This document shows positions 54,405-62,707 of a DNA stretch of 64,000 nucleotides, piece by piece. Both the position numbers and the translations under genes were made by a program. The first letter of the stretch is position 1, and each line of letters opens with the position of its first letter. Source of the stretch: JACMLX01 sp040384325 (GTDB lineage Bacteria > Gemmatimonadota > Gemmatimonadetes > Gemmatimonadales > Gemmatimonadaceae); NCBI GenBank assembly GCA_040384325.1, contig JAZKJL010000006.1, positions 558,001-622,000 of the forward strand, written 5' to 3'. The notes below the pieces were generated by a model. The model had not been told where the DNA came from, searched no databases, and worked only from the letters and a program-made list of their open reading frames with translations.

Positions 54405-55586
54405 GTGAGCACGGCCAAGGCAGTGCCCCGGCTGCGGTTCGCACCGCTGCTGTTCGCCACGTTGATCACCGGGGCGCTGATCTGGCTGGTGGTGAAGGCA
54501 GCGAACATCTTCCTGCTGCTGTTCATCGCCGTGCTGCTGTCGCTGTTCCTGCGCGCCGTGGCCGACGTGTTCGAGTCACGACTGCGCATACCCTCGGCGT
54601 TCGCCTTGCTGGCGGCGGTGTTGATCTCGCTCGGTTCGGTGGTGGGGCTGGTGACGTTGCTGGTGCCTCCCTTCGCCGAGCAGACACGCGCGCTGGCGCT
54701 GGAGTTGCCGCGCTACATCACCGGTCTCGAGAATCAGCTGGCGCGCCTTGGCGAACGGATCCCGCCGCTCAAGGCGTACCTCGCGACCGAGGATCACAAG
54801 GCACTGTCGGTGCTGTACGAGCAGGCCAGCGTGCAACTCGAGGCGCTGCTGCCGAAGGTGTTCGGCCTGCTGCACCTCGCGATCGACGGATTCGCGCTGA
54901 TGGTGATGTCGCTGTACCTCGCGCGGAAACCCGCCGACTATCGCGAGTGGCTGATCGCGCTCTTCCCGCCCACGCAGCGTGAGCTGGTGCGCGACGTATT
55001 GCTGGAGATCGCGCGTGACCTGCGCGCCTGGATCACCGGTCAGTTGCTGGGCATGATGATCCTGGCGGTGCTGACGGCGATCGGTCTGGCACTGCTCGAA
55101 GTGCCGTACTGGCTGACGTTCGGGATCTTCACCGGTGCCGTGGCGATCGTGCCGTTCTTCGGCACGCTGGTGAGCACCGTGCTGCCGGCGCTGTTCGTCC
55201 TGGCCAGCGATGGCGATCCGTGGCGCGTGGTGAGTGTCATCATCCTCGGCACGGTGATTCACCTGATCGAGAGCAACCTGGTGTTGCCGCTGATCACGCA
55301 GAACCAGGTCAAGCTGCCGCCGGTGCTGAGCATCATGTCGGTGCTGATCTTCGGGCAGCTCCTCGGTCCCGTGGGCCTGGTGGTGGCGGTGCCGCTGCTG
55401 GTGGTGCTGACGGTGATCGTGCGCCGCGTGCTGGTGAACCGCATCTATCAAGGCGCCGCCGACCGTCCGCTGCCGGTGGACCGCCTGATGGTGCTACGCG
55501 TGCCGGCACCACAGGGTGGCGTGAGCATGCCGGCGGGCAAACATCCCGACCTGATCGCGCTGGCGGAGCGGGTCGTGCTGGCCTGA
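54405..55586 (+). CDS. AI-2E family membrane transporter
   Basis: 393 residues from GTG 54405, ten bases after pspA. Seven or eight membrane helices; LLFIAVLLSLFLRAVADVFE, GQLLGMMILAVLTAIGLALL, IVPFFGTLVS and IESNLVLPLITQNQVKLPPVLSIMSVL are characteristic of the AI-2E/PerM family. Members export autoinducer-2 or act as ion antiporters; substrate here is unknown. Confidence 0.9.
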   Translation: MSTAKAVPRLRFAPLLFATLITGALIWLVVKAANIFLLLFIAVLLSLFLRAVADVFESRLRIPSAFALLAAVLISLGSVVGLVTLLVPPFAEQTRALALELPRYITGLENQLARLGERIPPLKAYLATEDHKALSVLYEQASVQLEALLPKVFGLLHLAIDGFALMVMSLYLARKPADYREWLIALFPPTQRELVRDVLLEIARDLRAWITGQLLGMMILAVLTAIGLALLEVPYWLTFGIFTGAVAIVPFFGTLVSTVLPALFVLASDGDPWRVVSVIILGTVIHLIESNLVLPLITQNQVKLPPVLSIMSVLIFGQLLGPVGLVVAVPLLVVLTVIVRRVLVNRIYQGAADRPLPVDRLMVLRVPAPQGGVSMPAGKHPDLIALAERVVLA

Positions 55587-55622
55587 CGACGACAGCAGCG
55601 ACGAGAACAACCGCGACAACAG

Positions 55623-55742
55623 CAACAGCAGATCGCAGAAGGGCACAGCCGCAGAACCGCACAGCCGCAGAAGAGCAGCCGGTGAGTGCACTTCTGCGGC
55701 CGTTCCCTTCTGCGGCAGTTGCTGTTCTGCGATTTGCTGTTG
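55623..55742. repeat. Long inverted repeat, family copy 2
   Basis: Arms of about 51 bases (55623-55673 and 55691-55742) with a loop of only 17 bases. Each arm has three 16-base units on the GCCGCAGAANNGCACN theme, as at 24641-24896. Partial pairing extends outward to about 55600 and 55767. Confidence 0.85.
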
Positions 55743-55788
55743 TCCCGGCTGTTGCGGTCGTTGCCATGGAACGCCAGTGCGTGCGCGT

Positions 55789-55817
55789 TTGTCTCGCTCA
55801 TCGACGGTGGCTAACGT
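55789..55817 (+). promoter_or_regulatory. Promoter of the DUF1611 gene (TTGTCT-N17-TAACGT), leaderless
   Basis: -35 TTGTCT at 55789-55794, -10 TAACGT at 55812-55817; the ATG follows after six bases, so no 5' leader is expected. Confidence 0.5.
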
Positions 55818-55823
55818 TGGCGC

Positions 55824-56888
55824 ATGTCTCTCACGCCTCGCTACCTGATCCTGGCCGATGCTTCTTTCGGCCCGAACACGTCCAAGACCGCCAACGGCTG
55901 CATCCGGTTCACACCGGAGCAGGTGGTGGGGGTGCTGGATAGCGTGAACGCCGGCAAGACGGTGCAGGACGTGCTGGATTTCGGTGGCGCGATTCCGGTC
56001 GTCGGCACGGTGGCGGCGGGCATGGCGCTGGATCCGAACATCCTGCTGATCGGCATCGCACCGGCCGGCGGACAGCTGCCCGAGCAGTGGCGCCCGATCA
56101 TCCGCGAGGCGATCGAGGCCGGACTGCAGGTGTGGAGCGGCCTGCACGTGTTCATCGGCGACGACCCCGAGTTCGCCGAACTGGCGCGACGACACAACGT
56201 GGTGATCAACGACGTGCGCCGGCCGCCGTCCGACCTGCCCGTGTCCACCGGTCGCGTGCGCAGCGTAAGGGCGACGGTGGTGCTGACCGTCGGCAGTGAC
56301 TGCAACATCGGCAAGATGACCACGCAGCTCGCGGTGCGTGAGGCGTTGCGCGCGCGCGGCGTGCGCGTCGCGTTCGCCGGCACCGGCCAGACCGGCATCT
56401 TCATCGACGGCAAGGGCATCGCGGTGGATGCGGTGGTGGCCGACTTCATCGGCGGCGCCGCCGAGCGACTGGTGCTGGAGTCGGCGGAAGAGTCGGACAT
56501 CGTGCTGGTGGAGGGGCAGGGCAGCCTGCTGCACCCGAGTTATTCCGGGGTCACCTATGGCCTCATCCACGGTGCGCTGCCGCATGCACTGGTGCTCTGC
56601 ACGCAGCCGTCGCGTGTCACGATCCGCAATCACGACTGGGTGAAGATTCCCGCGCTCAAGCAGCTGATCGCCATGCACGACATGGTGACCACACCGCTGC
56701 GGCACGCGCCGACGATCGCGATCGCGATGAACACCTGCGACCTCACCGACGAGATGGCCCGCGACGCGATCGAGCGCGCAATGGCCGAAACGCGACTGCC
56801 GGCGACCGATCCGGTTCGCTTCGACCCGGCGCCGATCGCCGACGCGATCCTGGCGTTCCATCACGAGCGGATGCTGGAAGTGAAATGA
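55824..56888 (+). CDS. dgcN: DUF1611 family protein, DgcN-like D-glutamate N-acetyltransferase
   Basis: 354 residues. N-terminal DUF1611_N domain (LILADASFGPNTSKTANGCIRF) and C-terminal P-loop domain with TVGSDCNIGKMTTQLAV and LVEGQGSLLHPSYSGVTYGLIHG. DgcN, from a D-glutamate catabolic pathway, belongs to this family. Often the gene is paired with a dipeptide epimerase (dgcA-like); here it is not. The enzymatic role is a family inference. Confidence 0.85.
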   Translation: MSLTPRYLILADASFGPNTSKTANGCIRFTPEQVVGVLDSVNAGKTVQDVLDFGGAIPVVGTVAAGMALDPNILLIGIAPAGGQLPEQWRPIIREAIEAGLQVWSGLHVFIGDDPEFAELARRHNVVINDVRRPPSDLPVSTGRVRSVRATVVLTVGSDCNIGKMTTQLAVREALRARGVRVAFAGTGQTGIFIDGKGIAVDAVVADFIGGAAERLVLESAEESDIVLVEGQGSLLHPSYSGVTYGLIHGALPHALVLCTQPSRVTIRNHDWVKIPALKQLIAMHDMVTTPLRHAPTIAIAMNTCDLTDEMARDAIERAMAETRLPATDPVRFDPAPIADAILAFHHERMLEVK

Positions 56889-56966
56889 TGCGGCGTGCGC
56901 GGTCCGGGTTCGCCCAGGCTGCGCGGTTCGCACATCGTGGCGCTGTCACCCGCCACGGAGCGCCGC

Positions 56967-57560
56967 ATGTCACCGATCGTCATCCCGCAGTTGAGTCTCA
57001 GGAACGTCCGCAAGGTGATCACGGCGGGTGCCGGCAACTGTCGCGTGCGCGTGACGGTACTCGGCGGTGTGTCACTGCAGCTGCTGCCCGGTGAGGCGGT
57101 GGCGATCACCGGTGCACTGCCACTCGCACGGTCGATGCTGTGCGCCATCGCGGCTGGCGTCGCACGCTGCGACAGTGGGAGTGTGCGGTGGGGCCCGCGC
57201 GGATTGACCGACGTGCGCTATGCGCCGGCCGGTGACGCACCGCGGCACCTGCGACTGCGCGACGGCGGCTCACCCGGGTTGGTGATCCTCGATGCCGCAC
57301 TGGTGGAGCGGGCACCGGCGGTGGATGTGCCGGCGATGGTCGCGCTGCTGGAGCCGTGGCTGGAGGCGGGCGGGTCGGCCCTGCTCGCGGCACCGGTCAC
57401 GCCACAACAATGGCCGTGGTGGATCCTCGAACTCGCCGGTGGTCAACTGCGTCCGGTCGTCACGCAGGTGCAGCGCGCACCGGTGGCATGGTCTGCACCG
57501 GCGCGCATGGTGGCCGAAGGCACCGGCACACGTGTGGCACGGGGTGCGCCGGATCAATAG
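56967..57560 (+). CDS. ABC-ATPase-like protein lacking Walker motifs
   Basis: 197 residues from ATG 56967, with GGAG seven bases upstream. The sequence follows an ABC nucleotide-binding domain: LSLRNVRKV at the start, GGVSLQLLPGEAVAITGALPLARSMLCAIAAG in place of the Walker A region, CDSGSVRWG, and LVILDAALVERAP in place of LLDEP. The P-loop Gly-Lys-Ser/Thr is gone (TGALPLARS), the Walker B Glu is Ala, and no LSGGQ is seen. It cannot bind ATP in the normal way. It may be a structural remnant with a new role or a decaying gene, although the frame is intact. Confidence 0.6.
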   Translation: MSPIVIPQLSLRNVRKVITAGAGNCRVRVTVLGGVSLQLLPGEAVAITGALPLARSMLCAIAAGVARCDSGSVRWGPRGLTDVRYAPAGDAPRHLRLRDGGSPGLVILDAALVERAPAVDVPAMVALLEPWLEAGGSALLAAPVTPQQWPWWILELAGGQLRPVVTQVQRAPVAWSAPARMVAEGTGTRVARGAPDQ

Positions 57561-57563
57561 CTT
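57534..57563 (+). promoter_or_regulatory. Possible cysS promoter (GTGGCA-N18-TAGCTT)
   Basis: TAGCTT at 57558-57563 overlaps the stop codon of the ABC-like gene; GTGGCA at 57534-57539 would be the -35. About 90 bases of leader precede cysS. Confidence 0.4.
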
Positions 57564-57653
57564 CCGCAGACGCGGTTTCGGGGCGGAGCGTGGCCCCGCC
57601 GGCATGGCGGCCTCCGGTCGCCGGACGAACAGCGCCGCCCCTGCTTCGCATCG

Positions 57654-59063
57654 ATGAGCGACTTTCTTCTCTACAACACGCTGACGCGTCAGGTCGAACC
57701 GTTCGCCCCGGCCGACGGCACCCGCGTCCGCATGTACACCTGCGGGCCGACGGTCTACAACCCGGCGCACCTCGGCAATTTCCGCACGTTCCTGTTCGAG
57801 GACCTGCTGCGGCGTGCCCTCGCGCTGCGCGGGTGGGGCGTCGAGCAGGTGATGAACCTCACCGACGTCGACGACAAGATCATCAAGCGCGCCAATGAGC
57901 GCGGGTTGACGATCCGGCAGGTGACCGATCCGGTGGTGGACATCTTCCACGCGCACCGCGAGTACCTGCGCATCCAGCCGGCGGAGCACTACCCGCGCGC
58001 CACCGACTACATCCCGCAGATGATCACGCTGGTCGAGCGCCTGATCGCCAAGGGCGTGGCCTACCAGGCCGATGATCAGTCGGTGTATTTCGCCATCGAC
58101 AAGTTCCCGGGCTACGGTCGCCTGTCGCGACTCGACACGCGCGAGATCAAGGCCGGTGCGCGCGTCAGTCAGGACGAATACACGAAGGACAACGCGCAGG
58201 ACTTCGCGCTGTGGAAGTCGGCCAAGGAGGAGGACGAGCGTGTCGAGGCGGCGTGGGAGTCGCCGTGGGGCCGCGGTCGCCCCGGCTGGCACCTCGAGTG
58301 CTCCGCGATGGCGATGGACATCCTCGGCGAGACCATCGACCTGCATGCGGGTGGGGTGGACCTGATCTTCCCGCACCACGAGGACGAGATCGCGCAGAGC
58401 GAGGCCGCCACCGGGCAGGTATTCGCACGCTGCTGGTGCCACGGGGAGTTCCTGCTGGTCGACAGCGCCAAGATGGCCAAGCGGGTCGGCAACGTCTGGG
58501 GCGTGACCGAGCTGCAGGAGGAAGGCCTCGATGGTGCCGCCGCGCGTCACTTCATGTTCAGCACGCACTACCGCCAGCAGCTGAACCTGAGCACCGACGC
58601 GCTGGACGGTTCGCGTCGCGCCGTGCGTCGAGTGGGTGACATGGCGGCGCGCCTCGCGTCCGCGACCGGAGCGCCCTCGGAGCTGACCGCCGCCGCCATC
58701 GAGGCGGAGGCGGATTTCCGCGCCGCGCTGGCGCACGACCTGAACGCCCCGCAGGCCTTGTCGGCGCTGTTCGTGTTCGTGAACCGCGTCAACGCACTGC
58801 TGGATCAGGGTGGCAGCGACGTGGCCGCGCTGACGCGGGCGCGCGAGGCCTTTGCGGTGATCAACGGCGTGCTGGACATCGTCCCGTCGGCGGTGACGGT
58901 GGACGATGCGCTGGCCAGCCGGGTGACGGCGGCGATCGCCAGCCGGGCGGCGGCACGGGCGCGGCGGGATTTTGCGGAGTCGGACCGGATCCGTGATGCG
59001 CTGCTGTCGGAGGGGATCGTGCTGGAGGATGGGCCGCAGGGCACGACCTGGAAGCGCGCCTGA
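57654..59063 (+). CDS. cysS: Cysteinyl-tRNA synthetase
   Basis: 469 residues. Class I synthetase charging tRNA-Cys. MYTCGPTVYNPAHLGNFRTF holds the zinc Cys and the HIGH-like HLGN; PGWHLECSAM, HAGGVDLIFPHHEDEIAQSEA (zinc His/Glu) follow. The KMSKS loop reads KMAKRVGN, replacing both Ser. The anticodon-binding helical C-terminus is present and length is normal. tRNA-Thr and tRNA-Tyr genes lie just downstream. Confidence 0.96.
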   Translation: MSDFLLYNTLTRQVEPFAPADGTRVRMYTCGPTVYNPAHLGNFRTFLFEDLLRRALALRGWGVEQVMNLTDVDDKIIKRANERGLTIRQVTDPVVDIFHAHREYLRIQPAEHYPRATDYIPQMITLVERLIAKGVAYQADDQSVYFAIDKFPGYGRLSRLDTREIKAGARVSQDEYTKDNAQDFALWKSAKEEDERVEAAWESPWGRGRPGWHLECSAMAMDILGETIDLHAGGVDLIFPHHEDEIAQSEAATGQVFARCWCHGEFLLVDSAKMAKRVGNVWGVTELQEEGLDGAAARHFMFSTHYRQQLNLSTDALDGSRRAVRRVGDMAARLASATGAPSELTAAAIEAEADFRAALAHDLNAPQALSALFVFVNRVNALLDQGGSDVAALTRAREAFAVINGVLDIVPSAVTVDDALASRVTAAIASRAAARARRDFAESDRIRDALLSEGIVLEDGPQGTTWKRA

Positions 59064-59089
59064 GGGGGCGCTGGATCGGCCGTGCCCGG

Positions 59090-59118
59090 TTGATGTAGGC
59101 CGGTGGCGCGGCTAGCTT
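59090..59118 (+). promoter_or_regulatory. Promoter of the tRNA-Thr/tRNA-Tyr unit (TTGATG-N17-TAGCTT)
   Basis: -35 TTGATG at 59090-59095 and -10 TAGCTT at 59113-59118 with 17 bases between; the tRNA begins 30 bases further. Confidence 0.65.
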
Positions 59119-59148
59119 CTGAGGCTCTCGGCAGTCGTCGGATGTCAG

Positions 59149-59221
59149 GCTGACGTAGCTCAATTGGCAGAGCACCTGATTTGTAATCAGGCGGTTGCGA
59201 GTTCGATTCTCGCCGTCAGCT
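59149..59221 (+). tRNA. trnT: tRNA-Thr (anticodon TGT)
   Basis: 73 bases folding as a full cloverleaf: acceptor GCTGACG/CGTCAGC, D arm GCTC/GAGC, anticodon stem CCTGA/TCAGG with loop TTTGTAA, T stem GCGAG/CTCGC with TTCGATT. The CCA end is not encoded. Confidence 0.97.
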
Positions 59222-59273
59222 CTTGCCGGTCGCGTGGTCCGTCGGCGACCGAGGTGTTGTGGGTGCAGTCGTC

Positions 59274-59356
59274 GGTGGAGTAGCCAAGCGGTCAACGGCA
59301 ACAGACTGTAAATCTGTCGACTCCGGTCTTCGAAGGTTCGAATCCTTCCTCCACCA
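59274..59356 (+). tRNA. trnY: tRNA-Tyr (anticodon GTA)
   Basis: 83 bases with the long variable arm of bacterial tRNA-Tyr. Acceptor GGTGGAG/CTCCACC, anticodon stem ACAGA/TCTGT with loop CTGTAAA, T stem GAAGG/CCTTC with TTCGAAT. CCA not encoded. Co-transcribed with tRNA-Thr 52 bases upstream. Confidence 0.97.
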
Positions 59357-59361
59357 TACAG

Positions 59362-59406
59362 CAGGCCCCGCGGTGACTTCGGTCGCCGCGGGGCCTGTGT
59401 GTTTTC
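59362..59406 (+). terminator. Intrinsic terminator of the tRNA unit
   Basis: 16-bp stem CAGGCCCCGCGGTGAC with its complement (one wobble), TTCG loop, then TGTGTTTTC. Confidence 0.85.
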
Positions 59407-59418
59407 AAGGCGTGCCGG

Positions 59419-59988
59419 TCAGCCGCGTCGGCGCCGGACGACGGTCCCCACAGCCCCCACGGCCAGCAGGCCGACGCCGAGCAGCGCCACCGACGTCGGC
59501 TCGGGCACGGCGGTCAAGGTCAGGCTGCGGGTGCTGAAGTCGGCGTAGCGCAGGTTGATCGTGAGCGTCGTCGGCACCCAGTTCGGGTCATAGATGAAGA
59601 AGCCGCCGTCCATGAAGGTGTCGGCACCGGTGCAGTATTTGCCACCCATCTGGTTCGTCGGGTCCGCCGTCAGCCCGTAGCAGAACGGCGAACCGTGGAA
59701 CGCGTCGGCGTAGGTGAAGCTGGTGAGGCTGAAGTTGGGCACGTTCGTGCTCCACGCGCATCCGACCGAACCACCGCAATCCACCATCTGACCCGCATCG
59801 ACGTAGAACGACTCGAAGTACGCCACCAGTGTGCGCGCGGGCTGCTCACGCACCGTCACCGGCGTCAGCACGAATCGCACGAAGTGCTGCGACCGCCCAT
59901 TGTCCGACCCGAAGAACGAATAACTCTGCGCGCCCGCATCACACACGGACGCGACGAACACCGCCGCGAACAGAAAGAATCGACGCAT
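59419..59988 (-). CDS. PEP-CTERM sorted exported protein
   Basis: 189 residues. Signal peptide (LFLFAAVFVASVCDAGAQ-like) and a C-terminal sorting signal: VPEPTSVALLGVGLLAVGAV followed by RRRRG. The PEP-CTERM tail is cut by an exosortase (EpsH/XrtA type), which links the protein to exopolysaccharide-producing envelopes. The body has four Cys (VDCGGSVGCAW, FCYGL ... KYCTG), likely disulfides. Start at ATG 59988 with AGG upstream. No exosortase gene is in the window. Confidence 0.88.
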   Translation of the reverse strand: MRRFFLFAAVFVASVCDAGAQSYSFFGSDNGRSQHFVRFVLTPVTVREQPARTLVAYFESFYVDAGQMVDCGGSVGCAWSTNVPNFSLTSFTYADAFHGSPFCYGLTADPTNQMGGKYCTGADTFMDGGFFIYDPNWVPTTLTINLRYADFSTRSLTLTAVPEPTSVALLGVGLLAVGAVGTVVRRRRG

Positions 59989-60239
59989 CGGAACCTGGTG
60001 GGTGGGAAATCGGTGCAGGGAGTGAGTGGACTGCGGCGCCCTGCGCACCGTGGCGATCTCCGCGCGTGCGATGCGGCACTGCACAAATAGTTGCGCTCTG
60101 TCTCCCTGTCCAGCGCACGCACGTCGTGTGCGGTGACGCGGCCGCCAACGCATCGAGATACATCACCCACCGACACCCGTGCGGCGCCGTGACATATTTC
60201 ACGACGCAGGTCCATCGCTCCCAGCGCGTCCGTCGCCTC
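59989..60239. other. Divergent intergenic region
   Basis: 251 bases between the PEP-CTERM gene and the Big2 lipoprotein gene, which are divergent. I see no gene and no clear promoter; composition is normal. Confidence 0.5.
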
Positions 60240-61232
60240 ATGCGCATCGCACTCCGCCATTCGCGTCATGCCGCCCTCACCGCCGTCACACTGCTGCTGG
60301 TGGCCTGTGGCGGTGGCCCAGCGGCACCCATCCCGGCGCCGACACCCGTCGAGCCGCTGCCCGTGCTGGCGCGCCTGCGCATCGTGCTGCCCGCGGATTC
60401 GGTGCCGGCCAGCCAGGCTGTCGTCGCCACCGTGACGGCCGTCGACAGCCGGGATCGCCTGATGTCGGTCGGGCTGGTGGCGTGGACGACCAGCGATGCG
60501 GCCGTTGCGACCATCAGCGCGGATGGGCTGCTCCTCGCACGCGCGCCGGGCACGACGATCATCCGCGCCCGCGTCGGAACCGTGGAGGGCGAACGCGTCG
60601 TCACCGTCCTCCCTCCGCCAGTCGGCCCCCTGCCAGTGGCCAGCGTCGGCATTTCACCCGTTTCGGCGCAGCTCGACATCGGCCAGTCGCTGCCGCTGGC
60701 GATCATCCCGCGTGACTTCGCCGGCAATCCACTCACCGATCGCGACATCACCTTCACGACCAGCGACGCGGCGGTGGCGGTGGTCGCATCGGACGGCACC
60801 GTGACTGCACGTGCTCCCGGCATCGCCGTCATCGAGGCCAGCAGCGAAGGGCGCCGCGCCGCCGCGGTGATCACCGTGCCCGCGCCGCGCGACACCAGCA
60901 TCGTCGTCAAGATCTCGAGCCCGGAGCCGGATGCCATCTTCGCCGACTCGCTCGTCATCACCGCCACCGTGCGCTCGCCGCTGCCCCTGGTGTCGGTGGT
61001 GAGCACGGTGGCCGGGAGCACATTCCCGATGCGCGTCGTCCTCGTGTCCAACTCGGGGCTCCCGCAGCCGACGTGGGTGGTCACGGCCGACCTGTCGTCG
61101 TTGCCATACGGTCCGCTGGCACTGGTCGTCACCGCCACCGATGCCGCCGGTGGGCAGGGCGTGCTGGTCGTTCCCGTGGTGCGAAACCCACGACTGGTCG
61201 GTGGCTCGAGACCACCACCAGCCAACAAGTGA
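60240..61232 (+). CDS. Lipoprotein with two Big2-type Ig-like domains
   Basis: 330 residues. Lipobox LLLVAC at about residue 20. Two bacterial Ig-like (Big2) domains are visible by their core: AWTTSDAAVATISADGLLLARAPGTTIIRA (about 75-115) and ITFTTSDAAVAVVASDGTVTARAPGIAVIEA (about 165-205). A third beta domain (SSPEPDAIFADSLVITATV) closes the protein. Likely a surface protein. Confidence 0.85.
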   Translation: MRIALRHSRHAALTAVTLLLVACGGGPAAPIPAPTPVEPLPVLARLRIVLPADSVPASQAVVATVTAVDSRDRLMSVGLVAWTTSDAAVATISADGLLLARAPGTTIIRARVGTVEGERVVTVLPPPVGPLPVASVGISPVSAQLDIGQSLPLAIIPRDFAGNPLTDRDITFTTSDAAVAVVASDGTVTARAPGIAVIEASSEGRRAAAVITVPAPRDTSIVVKISSPEPDAIFADSLVITATVRSPLPLVSVVSTVAGSTFPMRVVLVSNSGLPQPTWVVTADLSSLPYGPLALVVTATDAAGGQGVLVVPVVRNPRLVGGSRPPPANK

Positions 61233-61338
61233 CCACGACCGCCGTCGCCGAGTGCGCCGGTGGCATCGCTGTGCGTCGCGGCCGATATTCGGCGCACGGG
61301 TCGCGCCGCGACCCGACCTTCACGCGACTGACCTGACC

Positions 61339-62664
<1,326 letters not shown>

Positions 62665-62707
62665 ACGCCAGCCGGCACCGACGCACATCTTCCGACTCCG
62701 AGATCCT

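Larger units (their letters stand above)
55587..55823 (+). other. Intergenic region with repeat copy 2 and promoter
   Basis: No gene. Contains the second copy of the 16-base-unit inverted repeat (55623-55742) and the promoter of the next gene (55789-55817). Confidence 0.7.
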
